A stretch of 64,000 nucleotides of DNA from Amphiura filiformis (GCF_039555335.1 NC_092635.1:54875755-54939754); one strand, 5' to 3'; counted from the stretch's first letter, positions 33,601-40,420 are shown. The notes: a model not told the origin generated them from the sequence alone. Program-made: numbers and translations.

Positions 33601-34573
33601 ATAAACACATGGATTGGAATGTTCCATGCCTATGCCCTTTAAGCATACTTGAATTAAAAGTCTGACGCAAACCTTATCGTCAATCCCCATCGTCAACATG
33701 CCTACATTCCGAGGTATGGTCTTATCTGTATACGAATGTTCAACCTGGCTTTGAATCCCTGTCCACCAAAATTTAATGGTAGGCCAGCAAAGACAATCAC
33801 CCTTAAATTTTGTATGTCAAGCATAGTAATGTTCCTGGGGTACAAGGTTTCTTATTTCGTCAGTTTATAATATTTCTTTCCATTAATTGGATTTCCATTA
33901 TAATTAAAGACAGAGATAAAAACAATTTATCGCGTCTGATGTCACTGTCAATTACGATCCTTGATTGGTTTACACAGGTTAATCAGCGTAGAAAGGAAGA
34001 CCGATCTATCTGGTGCTGATCGGAGAAAAGGAATAGCAGCAAATGGCTTAAAAATTACATACTTTTACAAGGCAAAAAGCAGCTTTTCTAGGCATTGTCG
34101 ACATGGTGCCTTAAAGTTTCCTACTATAAAGACCTAACTTTTGAGATGGTTTGCATGTCGAAAGGTGCAAAATTAACAATAAGGCGCCCGGTTATAAATC
34201 CGCGTTCAGCAAGTCATCATCACGACACTTGTAAACAAACCGTGCTCAAGTTTGATTGACAGGTGACGTCAGACGCGATAAATTGTCTTTATCTTTGTAT
34301 TTCATTATAATTGGACTCTCTAAATATCTACCTGCCAACGTGAATTGGTAGACATCTTGAGTTGGGATGTTATAGGATATTGTACATGGGATTCTGACAA
34401 TATATCTGGATTGAAAACCTAATTTGGTTTATGTATCTTTATTCTCACAGGTTGGCAAGATTGGTGTGTTCAGCTGCGGTCCACCAGGCATGACTAGCAA
34501 TGTGGAGGAGGCCTGCGTTGAACTCAACAAATACGATGGCGCTGCTTTCATTCATCACTTTGAGAACTTCTAA
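6477..34573 (+). CDS. DUOX: Dual oxidase, copy 1 (5' exons outside window)
   Basis: Twenty-five exons are inferred from homology to copy 2, GT-AG sites and phase: 6477-6688, 9334-9500, 11109-11184, 11797-11893, 13125-13239, 13483-13579, 13845-14035, 14252-14430, 15599-15717, 17103-17279, 19268-19387, 20885-21282, 21783-22005, 22714-22807, 23528-23703, 24539-24662, 25024-25238, 27122-27352, 28006-28099, 29060-29391, 29607-29836, 30792-30950, 31498-31653, 32795-32923, 34451-34573. All but the first keep one open frame to the stop at 34571. The roughly 1,410 codons cover the peroxidase-like domain, helix 1, PH-like linker, two EF-hands, the reductase core and the FAD/NADPH domains. The first roughly 280 residues, including the signal peptide, are not in view. 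The family is a Ca2+-controlled membrane enzyme that releases H2O2 outside the cell. The first exon carries a frame break, so the copy could be a pseudogene, or the break could be a sequence error. Confidence 0.93.
6730..6905. repeat. Interspersed repeat, copy of 26462-26645
   Basis: AACCCCATGAGAACTACCTG followed by ACCAATCAAGGAGGGTATTA, TAAGATCATCT and GAGCATTTCAAGT is shared with 26462-26645. The preceding 15-20 bases (AAAAGAGTAGGGTGTTAACC) also occur at the end of the SINE-like copy near 52290. The interior differs from the short TTAA palindromes at 15279 and 20434, although the first 25 bases are related. Confidence 0.6.
7230..9277. mobile_element. CACTG-ended DNA transposon, non-coding (CACTA/EnSpm-like)
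   Basis: The ends CACTGCAAAATTC and GAATCTTGCAGTG are inverted and flanked by TA on both sides (7228-7229, 9278-9279). Subterminal GTGACT/AGTCAC words recur at 7240-7610 and 9095-9260. The AT-rich middle (about 7700-9030) carries many GGCCTAT words. Short CACT-type ends with repeated subterminal motifs recall the CACTA superfamily. No transposase frame is visible, so it is non-autonomous. Confidence 0.55.
9334..15717 (+). CDS. DUOX: DUOX copy 1 peroxidase-like domain exons
   Basis: Eight exons (9334-9500 to 15599-15717) encode the extracellular haem-peroxidase-like domain. Visible family motifs are [11 protein letters not shown] and [22 protein letters not shown] (the R-x-G-H-T block that carries the proximal histidine in animal haem peroxidases), [30 protein letters not shown], and [15 protein letters not shown]. 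All eight are in frame with consistent phases. The domain faces outward or into the ER and, in DUOX enzymes, stabilises the reductase and favours H2O2 release. The distal-histidine exon of this copy is not in the window. Confidence 0.92.
9521..9795. repeat. Double-hairpin repeat (type A)
   Basis: The left end is GGGCTATTCCATTTAAAATC and the right end is its inverse. In between, two hairpins are built from TGGAAGAT / ATCTTCCACAGGGG pairs and GGAGTATG / CATACTCC blocks. It lies 20 bases downstream of the exon ending at 9500. Confidence 0.75.
9926..10575. mobile_element. MITE with nested ATTCCATAGTGGCGTAT inverted repeats
   Basis: Outer inverted ends TTCGTC-GTATTCCATAGTGGCGTATAGTG occur at about 9927-9960 and 10541-10573. 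Two more copies of the core, at about 10265-10287 and 10376-10399, form an inner inverted pair. No coding sequence is visible. Confidence 0.65.
10576..11003. other. Intron sequence without recognisable feature
   Basis: AT-rich intron of DUOX copy 1. No exon, repeat end or RNA gene was recognised here. Confidence 0.5.
11004..11124 (+). repeat. Direct duplication carrying a decoy splice acceptor
   Basis: A 22-base block ending in TTCTTCTACAGAAAATT is present at 11036-11057 and again at 11093-11114, where it forms the real acceptor of exon 11109-11184. AGGATAAAT also repeats (11004 and 11065). The upstream AG at 11050-11051 would lead to TAA after eight codons. Confidence 0.7.
11908..12150. mobile_element. 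hAT-type MITE with perfect 8-bp target duplication
   Basis: The ends CAGGGTTGCCAAA and TTTGGTAACCCTA are inverted. TTTGATCT is duplicated exactly at 11900-11907 and 12151-12158. An internal near-tandem unit contains AAAAGTCACCCAATT and TTTCTATGGGACAGGAAATT. It begins 14 bases after the donor of the exon ending at 11893. Confidence 0.8.
12300..12535. repeat. A-rich intronic sequence with repeated CCGACCCTAAT words
   Basis: CGACCGACCCTAAT, ACCGACCCTAATTTTAGAAA and GACCGAACCTACCCC alternate with poly-A and poly-T runs. It is probably a decayed repeat and its boundaries are uncertain. Confidence 0.35.
12730..12982. mobile_element. TA-flanked MITE (Tc1/mariner-like target)
   Basis: TGTGACTCCTCGCCACAACT followed by GAGCCCGGATGTCGCCA (12730-12766) is inverted at about 12946-12982, with TA on both sides (12728-12729, 12983-12984). 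No coding sequence is visible. Confidence 0.75.
13249..13408. repeat. Double-hairpin repeat (type B), diverged
   Basis: TAGTTGAAATCC, TATGGAAGACATGACCTTAA and a mirrored GATTACAGTCATGTCTTCCA mark a diverged copy of the family best seen at 60232-60423. It lies directly after the exon ending at 13239. Confidence 0.6.
14545..14760. repeat. Double-hairpin repeat (type A), diverged
   Basis: TTCTGCAGAGGGAGTATGGG, TTGTGGAAGATATAGGTAAA and AGTGGGAGTGTGGGTTTCAA are the type A interior in reverse order relative to 14881-15155. Confidence 0.6.
14881..15155. repeat. Double-hairpin repeat (type A)
   Basis: GTTGAAATCCACACTACCCC ... TGTGGAAGATTTTGG at left and CTAAATCTTCCACAGGGGTA ... GTGTGGATTTTAAATGG at right are inverted. 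An inner hairpin uses CATACTCC / GGAGTATG. Confidence 0.72.
15279..15443. mobile_element. TTAA-flanked palindromic MITE
   Basis: TTAACCCCTGAGCACTACCTG followed by CCGAT is inverted as ATCGGCAGGTAGTTAA. TTAA at both edges suits a piggyBac-type target. Other copies are at 20434-20642 and 52969-53188. Confidence 0.6.
15718..17102. other. Intron sequence without recognisable feature
   Basis: A 1.4 kb intron of DUOX copy 1. No repeat ends, RNA gene or exon was recognised. The short minus-strand frames at 15554-15832 overlap the end of a DUOX exon and are shadows. Confidence 0.5.
17103..19387 (+). CDS. DUOX: DUOX copy 1 first transmembrane helix exons
   Basis: Exons 17103-17279 and 19268-19387 encode a Cys-bearing juxtamembrane segment ([23 protein letters not shown]) with an N-glycosylation sequon. 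A hydrophobic run follows across the splice ([14 protein letters not shown] then [11 protein letters not shown]) and ends in a basic stretch, [17 protein letters not shown]. This is the extra N-terminal helix that separates DUOX from classical NOX proteins. It puts the peroxidase domain outside and the next segment in the cytosol. Confidence 0.9.
17280..18302. other. Intron sequence, no gene seen
   Basis: First part of the intron between the two helix-1 exons. It contains T-rich runs near 17740-17810 but nothing that could be assigned to a family. Confidence 0.45.
18303..18592. repeat. Double-hairpin repeat (type A)
   Basis: GGGCTATTCCAGTTGAAATC at left and its inverse form TTTTAAATGGAATTAGCCCA at right, with the TGGAAGAT / ATCTTCCACA and CATACTCC / GGAGTATG hairpins inside. 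Close to the copies at 9521 and 14881. Confidence 0.75.
18876..18923 (+). repeat. 31-bp minisatellite, first cluster
   Basis: About one and a half units of a 31-base motif beginning ATGCTGGATCACACACATGT. The main cluster is at 19100-19243. Confidence 0.6.
19100..19243 (+). repeat. 31-bp minisatellite, main cluster
   Basis: Four full 31-base units and a partial fifth, each of the form [AT]GCT[AG]GG[TG]CA..CTCA..TCTCAT.TGGT. The cluster ends about 25 bases before the acceptor of exon 19268-19387. Confidence 0.72.
19388..20433. other. Intron sequence without recognisable feature
   Basis: About 1 kb of intron. A TGGTATAGCGATGGG word near 20368 is shared with 53495 and hints at a decayed repeat. 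Otherwise nothing was recognised. Confidence 0.4.
20434..20642. mobile_element. TTAA-flanked palindromic MITE
   Basis: GTTAACCCCCTGAGCACTAC ... and AATCGGCAGGTAGTTCTCAT followed by GGGGTTAA form inverted ends of about 28 bases with TTAA at each edge. The interior is shared with 15279-15443 and 52969-53188 (ATTGATAATGAAAA, AACATTGCCTCTGATT in inverse relation). Confidence 0.7.
20715..20735 (+). repeat. Poly-A run
   Basis: An uninterrupted run of about 21 A. It may be a decayed retroposon tail, but no body was identified upstream. Confidence 0.7.
20885..21282 (+). CDS. DUOX: DUOX copy 1 PH-like linker exon
   Basis: This single 398-base exon encodes [40 protein letters not shown] and [10 protein letters not shown]. 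It corresponds to the cytosolic PH-like region that precedes the EF-hands in DUOX proteins. Its length is identical to the matching exon of copy 2 (62063-62460), and no frame defects are seen. Confidence 0.9.
21314..21496. repeat. Double-hairpin repeat (type B)
   Basis: GTGCTATTCCAGTTGAAATC ... and GATTTCAACTGGAATAGCCC are inverted ends. Inner AACATGACCTTAATCTTCCA and AGTCAAGTATTCCATG arms are diverged. It lies about 30 bases after the PH-like exon. Confidence 0.68.
21783..23703 (+). CDS. DUOX: DUOX copy 1 EF-hand exons
   Basis: Exons 21783-22005, 22714-22807 and 23528-23703 encode the Ca2+ sensor. Loop 1 is [12 protein letters not shown] and loop 2 is [12 protein letters not shown]. Both have Asp at positions 1 and 3, Ser at 5, Gly at 6 and Glu at 12 of the canonical EF-hand loop, so both should bind calcium. 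The third exon encodes a helical segment ([15 protein letters not shown] ... [14 protein letters not shown]) that resembles a degenerate third hand without a calcium loop. In the family, Ca2+ binding here switches on electron transfer. Confidence 0.93.
22110..22566. mobile_element. Repeat with inverted TTTAAAGCC ends, shared with 32253-32745
   Basis: TTTTTAAAGCCATAATATAC (about 22190) and the inverse CGTACATTGAGGCTTTAAAA (about 22550-22566) form ends. Interior words GGCATATTTGTAATGTTTAC and CAGCCAAATGTGTTG recur in inverse orientation at 32345-32440. A small hairpin, CCTTTGTCTCAAA / TTTGAAACAAAGG, lies at the left. Confidence 0.45.
22808..23527. other. Intron sequence without recognisable feature
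   Basis: A 720-base intron between EF-hand exons. GGACCCCTTAAA words repeat loosely at 23240-23400, and a similar GGACCC word lies near 45957. No element boundaries were seen. Confidence 0.4.
24020..24362. mobile_element. MITE with GAATTCGGCAGACGGCC ends
   Basis: TATCATCGTTATGAATTCGG followed by CAGACGGCC (24021-24049) is inverted at about 24335-24362. A second inverted pair inside, ATTAGAGAACAAGGGATCAA and its complement, lies at about 24102 and 24270. Confidence 0.72.
24539..25238 (+). CDS. DUOX: DUOX copy 1 cytosolic linker and second helix
   Basis: Exon 24539-24662 encodes a Gln/Arg-rich linker ([16 protein letters not shown], then a basic stretch). Exon 25024-25238 continues with [20 protein letters not shown] and a hydrophobic helix ([20 protein letters not shown]). 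The linker is poorly conserved in the family. The helix is the first of the six forming the ferric-reductase core. Confidence 0.88.
24700..24975. repeat. Interspersed repeat shared with 58640-58935
   Basis: The words ATATACCAAAATTGGC, AGAAAAAGGG, ATTACCCAT and CCCCGTATGGTCAT occur in the same order in both places, and related TGGTATA..GATGGGT words occur at 53370-53540. The class is not determined. Confidence 0.5.
25845..26250 (-). mobile_element. 3' tail of a non-LTR retrotransposon, minus strand
   Basis: Read on the minus strand the segment ends in AGCGCTTTGAACTGTGAAAT, GCGCTATAGAAATG and then a (TGTA)n-type microsatellite. GCGCTATA followed by a short tandem tail is typical of 3' ends of LINE and LINE-mobilised elements. 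The left boundary is the ACAT repeat at 25847-25864. The other boundary is uncertain. Confidence 0.45.
26462..26645. repeat. Interspersed repeat, copy of 6730-6905
   Basis: TAACCCCATGAGAACTACCT, ACCAATCAAGGAGGGTATTA and GAGCATTTCAAGT match 6741-6905 closely. The class is not determined. Confidence 0.6.
27122..29391 (+). CDS. DUOX: DUOX copy 1 haem-binding transmembrane core
   Basis: Exons 27122-27352, 28006-28099 and 29060-29391 encode helices with the motifs [49 protein letters not shown], and [19 protein letters not shown]. The paired histidines in MHTIGH and in THNMY...LHG match the residues that hold two haems in the NOX/DUOX ferric-reductase fold. The exons are fully open and phases join (AG|A after 28099). 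Electrons cross the membrane through these haems to extracellular oxygen. Confidence 0.93.
27370..27935 (+). repeat. Degenerate tandem repeat, unit about 120-140 bp
   Basis: Four diverged units share GGCACAGTA.CCTAATCAAC, CATATAAAATAACCATCA, CAGCCAGAAACAC and GGACCACTGTGGC. The array fills most of the intron after the exon ending at 27352. Confidence 0.65.
28186..28243. repeat. Short hairpin
   Basis: CTATATATAAAGTCACTGTC and GACAGTGACTTATATATAG are near-perfect inverted repeats around a short AT-rich loop. Confidence 0.7.
28405..28608. repeat. Near-perfect 200-bp palindrome
   Basis: The arms run from TTTTTCTCATAAACATATTG at about 28416 to its inverse at about 28600. They meet at CAAATATGGTATACCATATT near 28498-28518 with no spacer. 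Arms differ at a few positions only, so this looks like a recent fold-back element. Confidence 0.75.
28862..29032. repeat. Double-hairpin repeat (type A), short
   Basis: TCCATTTAAAATCTACACTA ... CTGTGGAGGATTGTC at left and AATCTTCCACAGGGATAGTG ... CAACTGGAATAGCCC at right. It ends 27 bases before the acceptor of exon 29060-29391. Confidence 0.7.
29607..34573 (+). CDS. DUOX: DUOX copy 1 FAD- and NADPH-binding domains and stop
   Basis: Exons are 29607-29836, 30792-30950, 31498-31653, 32795-32923 and 34451-34573. Motifs include [11 protein letters not shown] (FAD binding), [28 protein letters not shown] (NADPH pyrophosphate loop), FSCGPPGM (nicotinamide-proximal Cys-Gly-Pro), and the C-terminal FIHHFENF ending in Phe directly before TAA at 34571-34573, as in NOX-family proteins. 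These cytosolic domains accept electrons from NADPH. All exons are phase-consistent. Confidence 0.95.
30048..30305. repeat. Double-hairpin repeat (type A), diverged
   Basis: AGTCTTCCACAGAGGGAGTA, GGTTAAGCCATAACCAGGGG, TTCCATTTGAAAAACATA and AGACTTTTCTTCCACAGG are family words in reverse order relative to 14881-15155. Confidence 0.6.
30306..30791. other. Intron sequence with a small GGTACTGCA repeat
   Basis: A short tandem of CTGGTACTRCAC words lies at about 30607-30655. TTTTCAAAAGGAAGTCC / CTTTTCCTTTT palindromic pieces lie at 30340-30365. No gene was recognised. Confidence 0.45.
31020..31410 (-). pseudogene. LINE ORF2 C-terminal remnant
   Basis: The minus-strand frame at 31174-31404 encodes [17 protein letters not shown], then [17 protein letters not shown] Cys-x2-Cys...His...His-Cys block followed by Trp is typical of the zinc-knuckle-like tail behind non-LTR reverse transcriptases. 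The frame breaks downstream, where short hydrophobic and Lys-rich pieces continue. It is read as an isolated decayed fragment. Confidence 0.45.
31910..32247. mobile_element. TTAA-flanked palindromic MITE (GGGGGTACTACACCCC family)
   Basis: TTAA at 31906-31909 and 32248-32251 flanks GGGGGTACTACACCCCTGTG and the inverse GGGGTGTAGTACCCCC. Inner arms TAATAACACACTGGTAA and TTACCAGTGTGTTATTA continue the palindrome. A second copy is at 39147-39497. TTAA flanks suggest a piggyBac-type target. Confidence 0.75.
32451..32719. mobile_element. MITE with GGTTTGTCTCAAAGCTC ends
   Basis: GGTTTGTCTCAAAGCTCACA at about 32469 and the inverse TGTGAGCTTTGAGACAAACC at about 32682-32701, with outer TAGGCC / GGCCTTA. 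It appears inserted in a copy of the 22110-22566 repeat, whose end words surround it. A relative is at 48413-48827. Confidence 0.65.
33361..33566. mobile_element. MITE with TAGAGGCCGTCAGC ends
   Basis: TAGAGGCCGTCAGC and GCTGACGGCCTCTA are inverted, and CGCCATCTTGTGGGTAC pairs with GTACCCACAAGATGGCG inside. The core is GC-rich and unlike the surrounding DNA. Confidence 0.7.
33896..34313. mobile_element. MITE of the TGACGTCAGACG family
   Basis: ATTATAATTAAAGACAGAGA and its inverse at 34290-34313 form the ends. GGTGACGTCAGACGCGA and a mirrored GCGTCTGATGTCACTG lie just inside. The interior matches 5934-6313 in reverse orientation. Confidence 0.7.
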
Positions 34574-35910
34574 AGTGTTACTTCTTAGATTTGTGTGTTC
34601 TCTCAACGAGTGTAATTATTAATAGTATCGATTTTTTCTTCATGTGTTCTATACAGAAAGACTATTTTACATATGTACAAAAAGGGGGATTGATATGATT
34701 AGTGTTTTTTGCGGCATAGATCTTGGCAAATTAATTGACTGTGTACGAAAACATTGCAGACGACAACATTCAATAAACAGGTGCAATTGTTTTGGATGTT
34801 ATTGAATGCAACTCAACCAAAAAGTCTACCATCTTGGGCAATTTTTGTTGAAATTCAATAATGCAACACCATTCTTGTATTAATGACTATAAAAAGACTG
34901 ATTGTATCAGTAACTTTTGACCGTTACCCAACTGGGCTTGCGATAATCAGAAGAGGCTTTATAAAAGCTGACGTGATCGAAGGTTTGTGCCATATGACAT
35001 CTATCTGATGAAGTACTTGACAGCAAATGAGAATTAGTCCAAAACATGGCGATCAGCTTTGAAATATGGATTTTACAAACACTACTGACAAGATAATACA
35101 ATATTTTTATCCCCTCGCATGAAACTGATGCAGGATTGAACATGAAATCCAGGTTACCCAAAGCCAGGTTGAAATTCAAGTCCAGACTCAAACCCGGCAA
35201 TATTGGTACAAATCCACCGAAAATGTGTGTATTGTTTTGTCATTATTTTGCCATTATCAAATTTTGTCTGTTTAAACAAATGTGCTATGTGTGTGGATTT
35301 ATGAATGTTACTACAAGAATTTGCCTTATCGGTGGAAGACATAAGCACAGATTGCTCAAGTGGTTGAGTATACTATTCCAGTCCTCATGATCATCATAAC
35401 CATTGCATTGGACAATGATCTGATCATGTATTTAGTATTGAATTAGCATATTAGTGATGTGGTAAAATATGTAAATAAGATATATTTTAACAAGTAACAA
35501 GAATTTCTTGAGTGGATGTACAGCGATATGATAAATATCTTTAAAAAATTCCCTTTCTGTAAGTATATTGTTCAATTTTATACAAGAGCTTAAAACCGAG
35601 AAGCAAGATTGGGTAGTATGCTATAGGTAGTGTAACCAAATTGTAAAAAAAATAGAAATTTCAAGTAGTGTTTAAGTGTCATAATAAACTTGTCAACTCT
35701 TTAAAAGTAGGAAATGGTGTTATGCATGATGCACATGAACAAATCAACTCAAATGAAGCGGTTCAATTTTAGCTTTACAGAAACATGTTCAAGTACCACC
35801 TCCTATTATATTGAAAGTGTTTCTGTGGATGCAGAAATACAGGGGTAGCCGAAATCATGGATAATGAAGCTTAAATGAAAATGGTAGTTAAATGTTCTTT
35901 GTTCTGTAAT
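34574..35910 (+). other. 3' UTR of DUOX copy 1 and downstream sequence
   Basis: The stop codon is followed by AT-rich non-coding sequence. An AATAAA signal lies at 34772-34777, 199 bases past the stop. Further candidate signals lie at 36504-36509, 36627-36632 and 38919-38924. The true end cannot be chosen from sequence alone. No second gene is visible. Confidence 0.5.
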
Positions 35911-36095
35911 GGGCCATTCTAGTTGAAATCCATACACCCCCTGTGGAAGACATGACCTTGATTTTCCACATTGGAAGTGAGAATTTGAAATGGGGTTACC
36001 TGAATGGCCGACTCCATTTGATATCTGCACTGTGTATGGGAGATTTAGGTCATGTCTTCCACAGGGGTGGAAGGATATTAAGTGGAACAGCACAA
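35911..36095. repeat. Double-hairpin repeat (type B)
   Basis: GGCCATTCTAGTTGAAATCC ... TGTGGAAGACATGACCTTGA at left and TAGGTCATGTCTTCCACAGG at right. The two halves meet at a weak centre, CCTGAATGGCCGACTCC. Confidence 0.72.
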
Positions 36096-36914
36096 TATGT
36101 AGGCACCTATCAGTCTTGCTTTTGTGCTTCAAATCTTGAATATACTATTCTGCTATTACTGATAATATCAATCATTAAGTTGATGTCAGTCAACAATTAC
36201 ATAGAAAGTTTATATCAATAAGATCATAATTCCTCAAACCCATCGCGAGTTGCCAAATTCAACAGGTTTGGAAGCTTATCGTGGGCTGGTTTGATAATGC
36301 TCTATGTATGTAATGTCTATTTGAAGCAGAAAACGAGAGATTGGTGCCGTACAGAAAAGAATGTGTGTGTATTTTTTTTCGTAAACGGAAAAGATGGTTG
36401 CAAGTATGATACAGCCAACTGCTTTCGTGGTGTATCCAGGGTGTAAGCTATTCATGAGGTGTACTAGTGTAAAGACTCCATTCAGGACTTAAGCAGTTTA
36501 TGGAATAAAGCTTTATAAATATAATCTTTCAATAGAAGATTTCTGTGTTAAACTAATCCTGTGCAGTTTTACACGAAGGATAAACCTAATCTGAGATGTC
36601 TAAAATTTTAACTTGTTTTACCTATAAATAAAGAAAAAAAATAAGAGGAATTGGTCCTCATGGTGGTGGACAGTTTAAAACCTGAAGAAGGATAAAACCA
36701 GTTTTTAAAACCAGTTTTCTTTCTTTTGCATTTATCAATTATTTGATATCAGCTTATGTGATTCATTTCAAAAATCACTACAAATGTCTTTCCATAAATC
36801 AATTGTAGATTTAGTGCTTTCCTTAGTGTGTATATTGTAAATTTAGTTAAAAATATGTCCAAAATTATGTAATATCTGTTGATTTTTATTATTATTTTTT
36901 TTGACAGGTAAAGT

Positions 36915-37105
36915 AATGGTCTGTTCCGGTTGAAATTCATACACCCCCTATGGAAGACATGACCTTAATCTTCCACAGAGGGAGTGTGAACTTCAGATGG
37001 AGTCACCCGTTAAGGTATCTCCATTTGAAATTCATGCTCTCTGTGTGGGAGATTAAGGTCATGTCTTCCGTGAGGGGGGGTATGGATTTCAGTTGAATAG
37101 CCGGA
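36915..37105. repeat. Double-hairpin repeat (type B)
   Basis: TTGAAATTCATACACCCCCT, TATGGAAGACATGACCTTAA and the inverse TTAAGGTCATGTCTTCCGTG. A clear member of the family with CTCCATTTGAAATTCATGCT in the right half. Confidence 0.75.
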
Positions 37106-37446
37106 CGTTTAGGACCTAAACCTTAAAGTGACGTCAGGCTTGAATAAACTGTATTGGGGGAAAACAGTTTTTGTGTATTTTGTACAAAGATAAAGACACC
37201 AGATTTTTTGATACTATTTTATACCATTGAACTAGTCTATAATAGTAGTGTAAAATTTCATATGTTATTTTTGATATGTAAATTTTGAGACTAACACGCA
37301 GTACTACAGACTTTATTGAAGTAATATGCAATTTGAACTCAATTGTGAGTGGAATAATAATTCACCTATGCAATTTTGTAATGTCTGGTCCAATGGAGGA
37401 CCAATATGTTAGACTTTATGATTTATTATATTCCTACACAGGTGAA

Positions 37447-37605
37447 GTATGCTATTCCAGTTGAAATCCATACACAGGGAGTGTAGATTTCAAATGGGGT
37501 TACTTGAATGAGTGACTCTATTTGAAATCTACACTCCCTGTTTTGGGAGATTAAGGTCATGTCTTCCATAGGGGGTGTGTGGATTTCAATTAGAATAGCC
37601 AAATA
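37447..37605. repeat. Double-hairpin repeat (type B), left arm shortened
   Basis: TATGCTATTCCAGTTGAAAT with CCATACACAGGGAGTG at left lacks the GAAGACATGACC arm. The right arm TTAAGGTCATGTCTTCCATA is intact, so the left hairpin arm has been deleted. Confidence 0.7.
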
Positions 37606-38104
37606 TGTTTTACTCAGTAATATGAATATATGTGATGCTTCAATGGTCTCATCCCCAGTGGCAAAAGTTCAATAGTGCCATTCAGTTATCATTGATCAAA
37701 AGCTGACCTCAAGTTGTGGGAGTATCAACGGTCATTTTATGAGTATACATTGATCATATTGGGGTTAAAGAATTGCATCATATCATATGACACATCTCTA
37801 CATCCTGTACCGTCATTGTGATGTAATATACTTGGCAAAGTTCTTAAACAATTTGATATTATTCTCCACTTTGACTTCGCAAAATTGAACTTTTTAGAAG
37901 TAGACTTTTGTGTGAAAGTGAACTGCCCCATTGAAATATTGAACCATTGATGCTTTTTTGAAGTACTAAACTGATATGAATTATAAAGTGACATTATTGT
38001 GTGTAGTTTCATGTTTTTATGTTGTTATGATCTTGTACACATTGGTTTAATGATACCAAAGTGGAGTACTGTAAACTATACTATATGTAAATTCAAGGGA
38101 CAAT

Positions 38105-38452
38105 AATGCTGATTTCATACTTTCCTGCCGCTCTGAAGATGATTTTCACTGCGCAGTCGCACCAAAAATGCTAGCGGTGACCAGCGGCAAGCCGATATAT
38201 CGATCACTCCACCGCTTTGCCCAAGCGGCAGCATTGCTGGGAGTTGAATTCAAGTCAACTCGGAGCGGTGCCGTTCTGACGTATGTGAACAAAAATACGA
38301 TTTTGCAGCTGTGCTGAGCGGCAAAAGTGGCTTTCATAGTCATGCTGCTGCCGCTCTGAGGTGTGCCGCTCCGCTTACAGAAAAGTACAGGCGGCAAGAT
38401 GAAGCGCCACGCCGCTCAGCGGCAAGCAGCAGAAAGTATGAAACCAGCATTA
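38105..38452. mobile_element. GC-rich MITE with GCTGRTTTCATACTTTC ends
   Basis: AATGCTGATTTCATACTTTC and GAAAGTATGAAACCAGCATT are inverted ends. The core repeats GAGCGGCA / TGCCGCTC words, for example CTGCCGCTCTGA at both sides. No transposase is present. Confidence 0.7.
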
Positions 38453-39146
38453 GACACAAGTTTGCAACAGATGTCTTTGAGCAGAAACACAAGTTATATC
38501 TAGTTTAATTTAAGCCAGATAAACTTAAGATTAGTTAGCAAAGTCATTGTGAACAGTGTTTAAAAGTGTTAAATGACTATATGATCTTTACACAGGTTCC
38601 TTGTACATTATCACTCTATACATACACTCCCTTTTTAAGGGAATTTTTTAAAATCAAAGGCTACATCTAAATAAGTCTAACACAATCAGTTTAGACACTC
38701 ACTGAAGTTAAATTTTATTGGATATGTTATTTATTTTGTACTCCCATGATGGTTTTATCTTCACGATGTTCTGAATGACCTGAAGACCAAATTATGTCAT
38801 CTGTTAAGATAATGTGATTGTACTCTAGATGTCGTTTTTGTTCAGATAAATAAGGTTGTAGTTTAGATGTCTTTTGTATGTAAAAATAATTCCTGAATTT
38901 TATGTGTATTTACAATTTAATAAAAAAAATTCTGAAACAGTAAACTGATTTAATGGTTACTTTAGTGATCTGGGTCAACATTTTCAAAATAGTCTGAACT
39001 CTGAAGTACCCATATATTCCTCATTCCATCTAACTTTAATATTGGTACACTAAACAGTCCTATTCAGAAGTTACGGATTGAATACTGTATAAGTAGTTAT
39101 ACAATAGAAAACAATAAACGTCATTGATCCATTTGTACTGCTTTAA

Positions 39147-39497
39147 GGGGTACTACACCTTTGGTAAATTGTGACTATTTTTGCATTTTTCTCAAAAATA
39201 ATAACACACTGGTAACAAAAGTTATGTATATTATTGGGGCAAGGAATCCAATTACTACACTGAAATTTCAGTAACTCAAGACAAGCGGTTCAGTATATAT
39301 GATAGGAAATGAGGTACATCCTAGCGGTACCTTATTTCTTATCATAAATAACGAGCCGCTTGTCTTGTGTCACTGAAATTCCAGTGTAGTAATTGGATTC
39401 CTTTGCCCCAATAATATACATAACTTTTGTTACCACTGTGTTATTAGTTTTGAGAAAAAAAAAAATCGACACAAATTTATTGAGGGTGTAGTACCCC
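39147..39497. mobile_element. TTAA-flanked palindromic MITE, second copy
   Basis: TTAA at 39143-39146 and 39498-39501 flanks GGGGTACTACACC and GGTGTAGTACCCC. Inner arms AATTACTACACTGAAATTTC and GAAATTCCAGTGTAGTAATT make most of the element palindromic. Very similar to 31910-32247. Confidence 0.78.
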
Positions 39498-39501
39498 TTA
39501 A

Positions 39502-40420
39502 CAGGTTTTTAATTCGTAGCTTTACATTTTATAACGGTTTTGGTATCAAGATTGAAAGCTCACATTTCCTAAATTATGTTTGGGAAAATAACCAACTCGA
39601 ATAAAGTCTGCCCATGCTTTCTTTTGTAACATTTCAATATTTAAAAAAAATAGAAGGAAATTGCTTCCTGTATCTTGATTGGAAAATATATATCCTGTTA
39701 TAATGGGAATAACATAAGGAAAACAAACTTCTGCCCTATAAGGAATAGAGAATGGAAAGCTCAGGCACTATAAACAATTTGAAGTGACATGCAAGTACAA
39801 AAATTTAAAAAAAGTAAAGAAGGGGTTCACAAGTGTTAAGTTACCCTCTAAACCTTGAAATAAAAATTATATTATCCATTACCAGGTAAATGTGGATATC
39901 AAATACTTCCTGGATCCTGAATTTGGCATAAACGTAAACAAATTTTGAGCAGGCCTCTTATCTTATCAGTATAATTGGCTTAGTAACGTTTCAAAGTCCC
40001 ATTAAGGTTGGAAAACATAGTCCCTGGTTAATATTGTAACTTAATGGTGGATGTATACACACCAAAGAACCGCATCACTGATGCTGGTTAATTTAGGGAC
40101 TACCCCTGATACTAAATAAATCTAAATGTCGAAATACCCGGCATAGTCTAAATTCTAATTAGGACGTTGTTAATTTGCATATTTAGTATTTGATTACATA
40201 TCGGTGACCTACGTCTGAGCATCCACATTACCGATTTATTTCATGATGATGGAGTGGTACAAAAAGTTTACTTAGATGCTCTCGATTTTTAAAAACCAGG
40301 GCGCCTAGAGAAAACTGTAGGCCTAAACGTTAAAAAAACGAGATTTAGTTGATTTGAGCCAGTACCGTTAATATTTTGTATACCTGTATCTGATATATCG
40401 CGAAGAATAACTTTACCGGC
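39502..40420. other. Upstream region of DUOX copy 2
   Basis: About 900 bases before the predicted start codon. No clear TATA box or GC-rich promoter was recognised, and further 5' untranslated exons may exist. No other gene is visible. Confidence 0.4.

Noticed and set aside
38105..38452. CpG-rich promoter or CpG island upstream of DUOX copy 2
   Set aside because: The GC-rich block has inverted ends and internal repeats of one word, so it is a MITE about 2 kb from the start codon.
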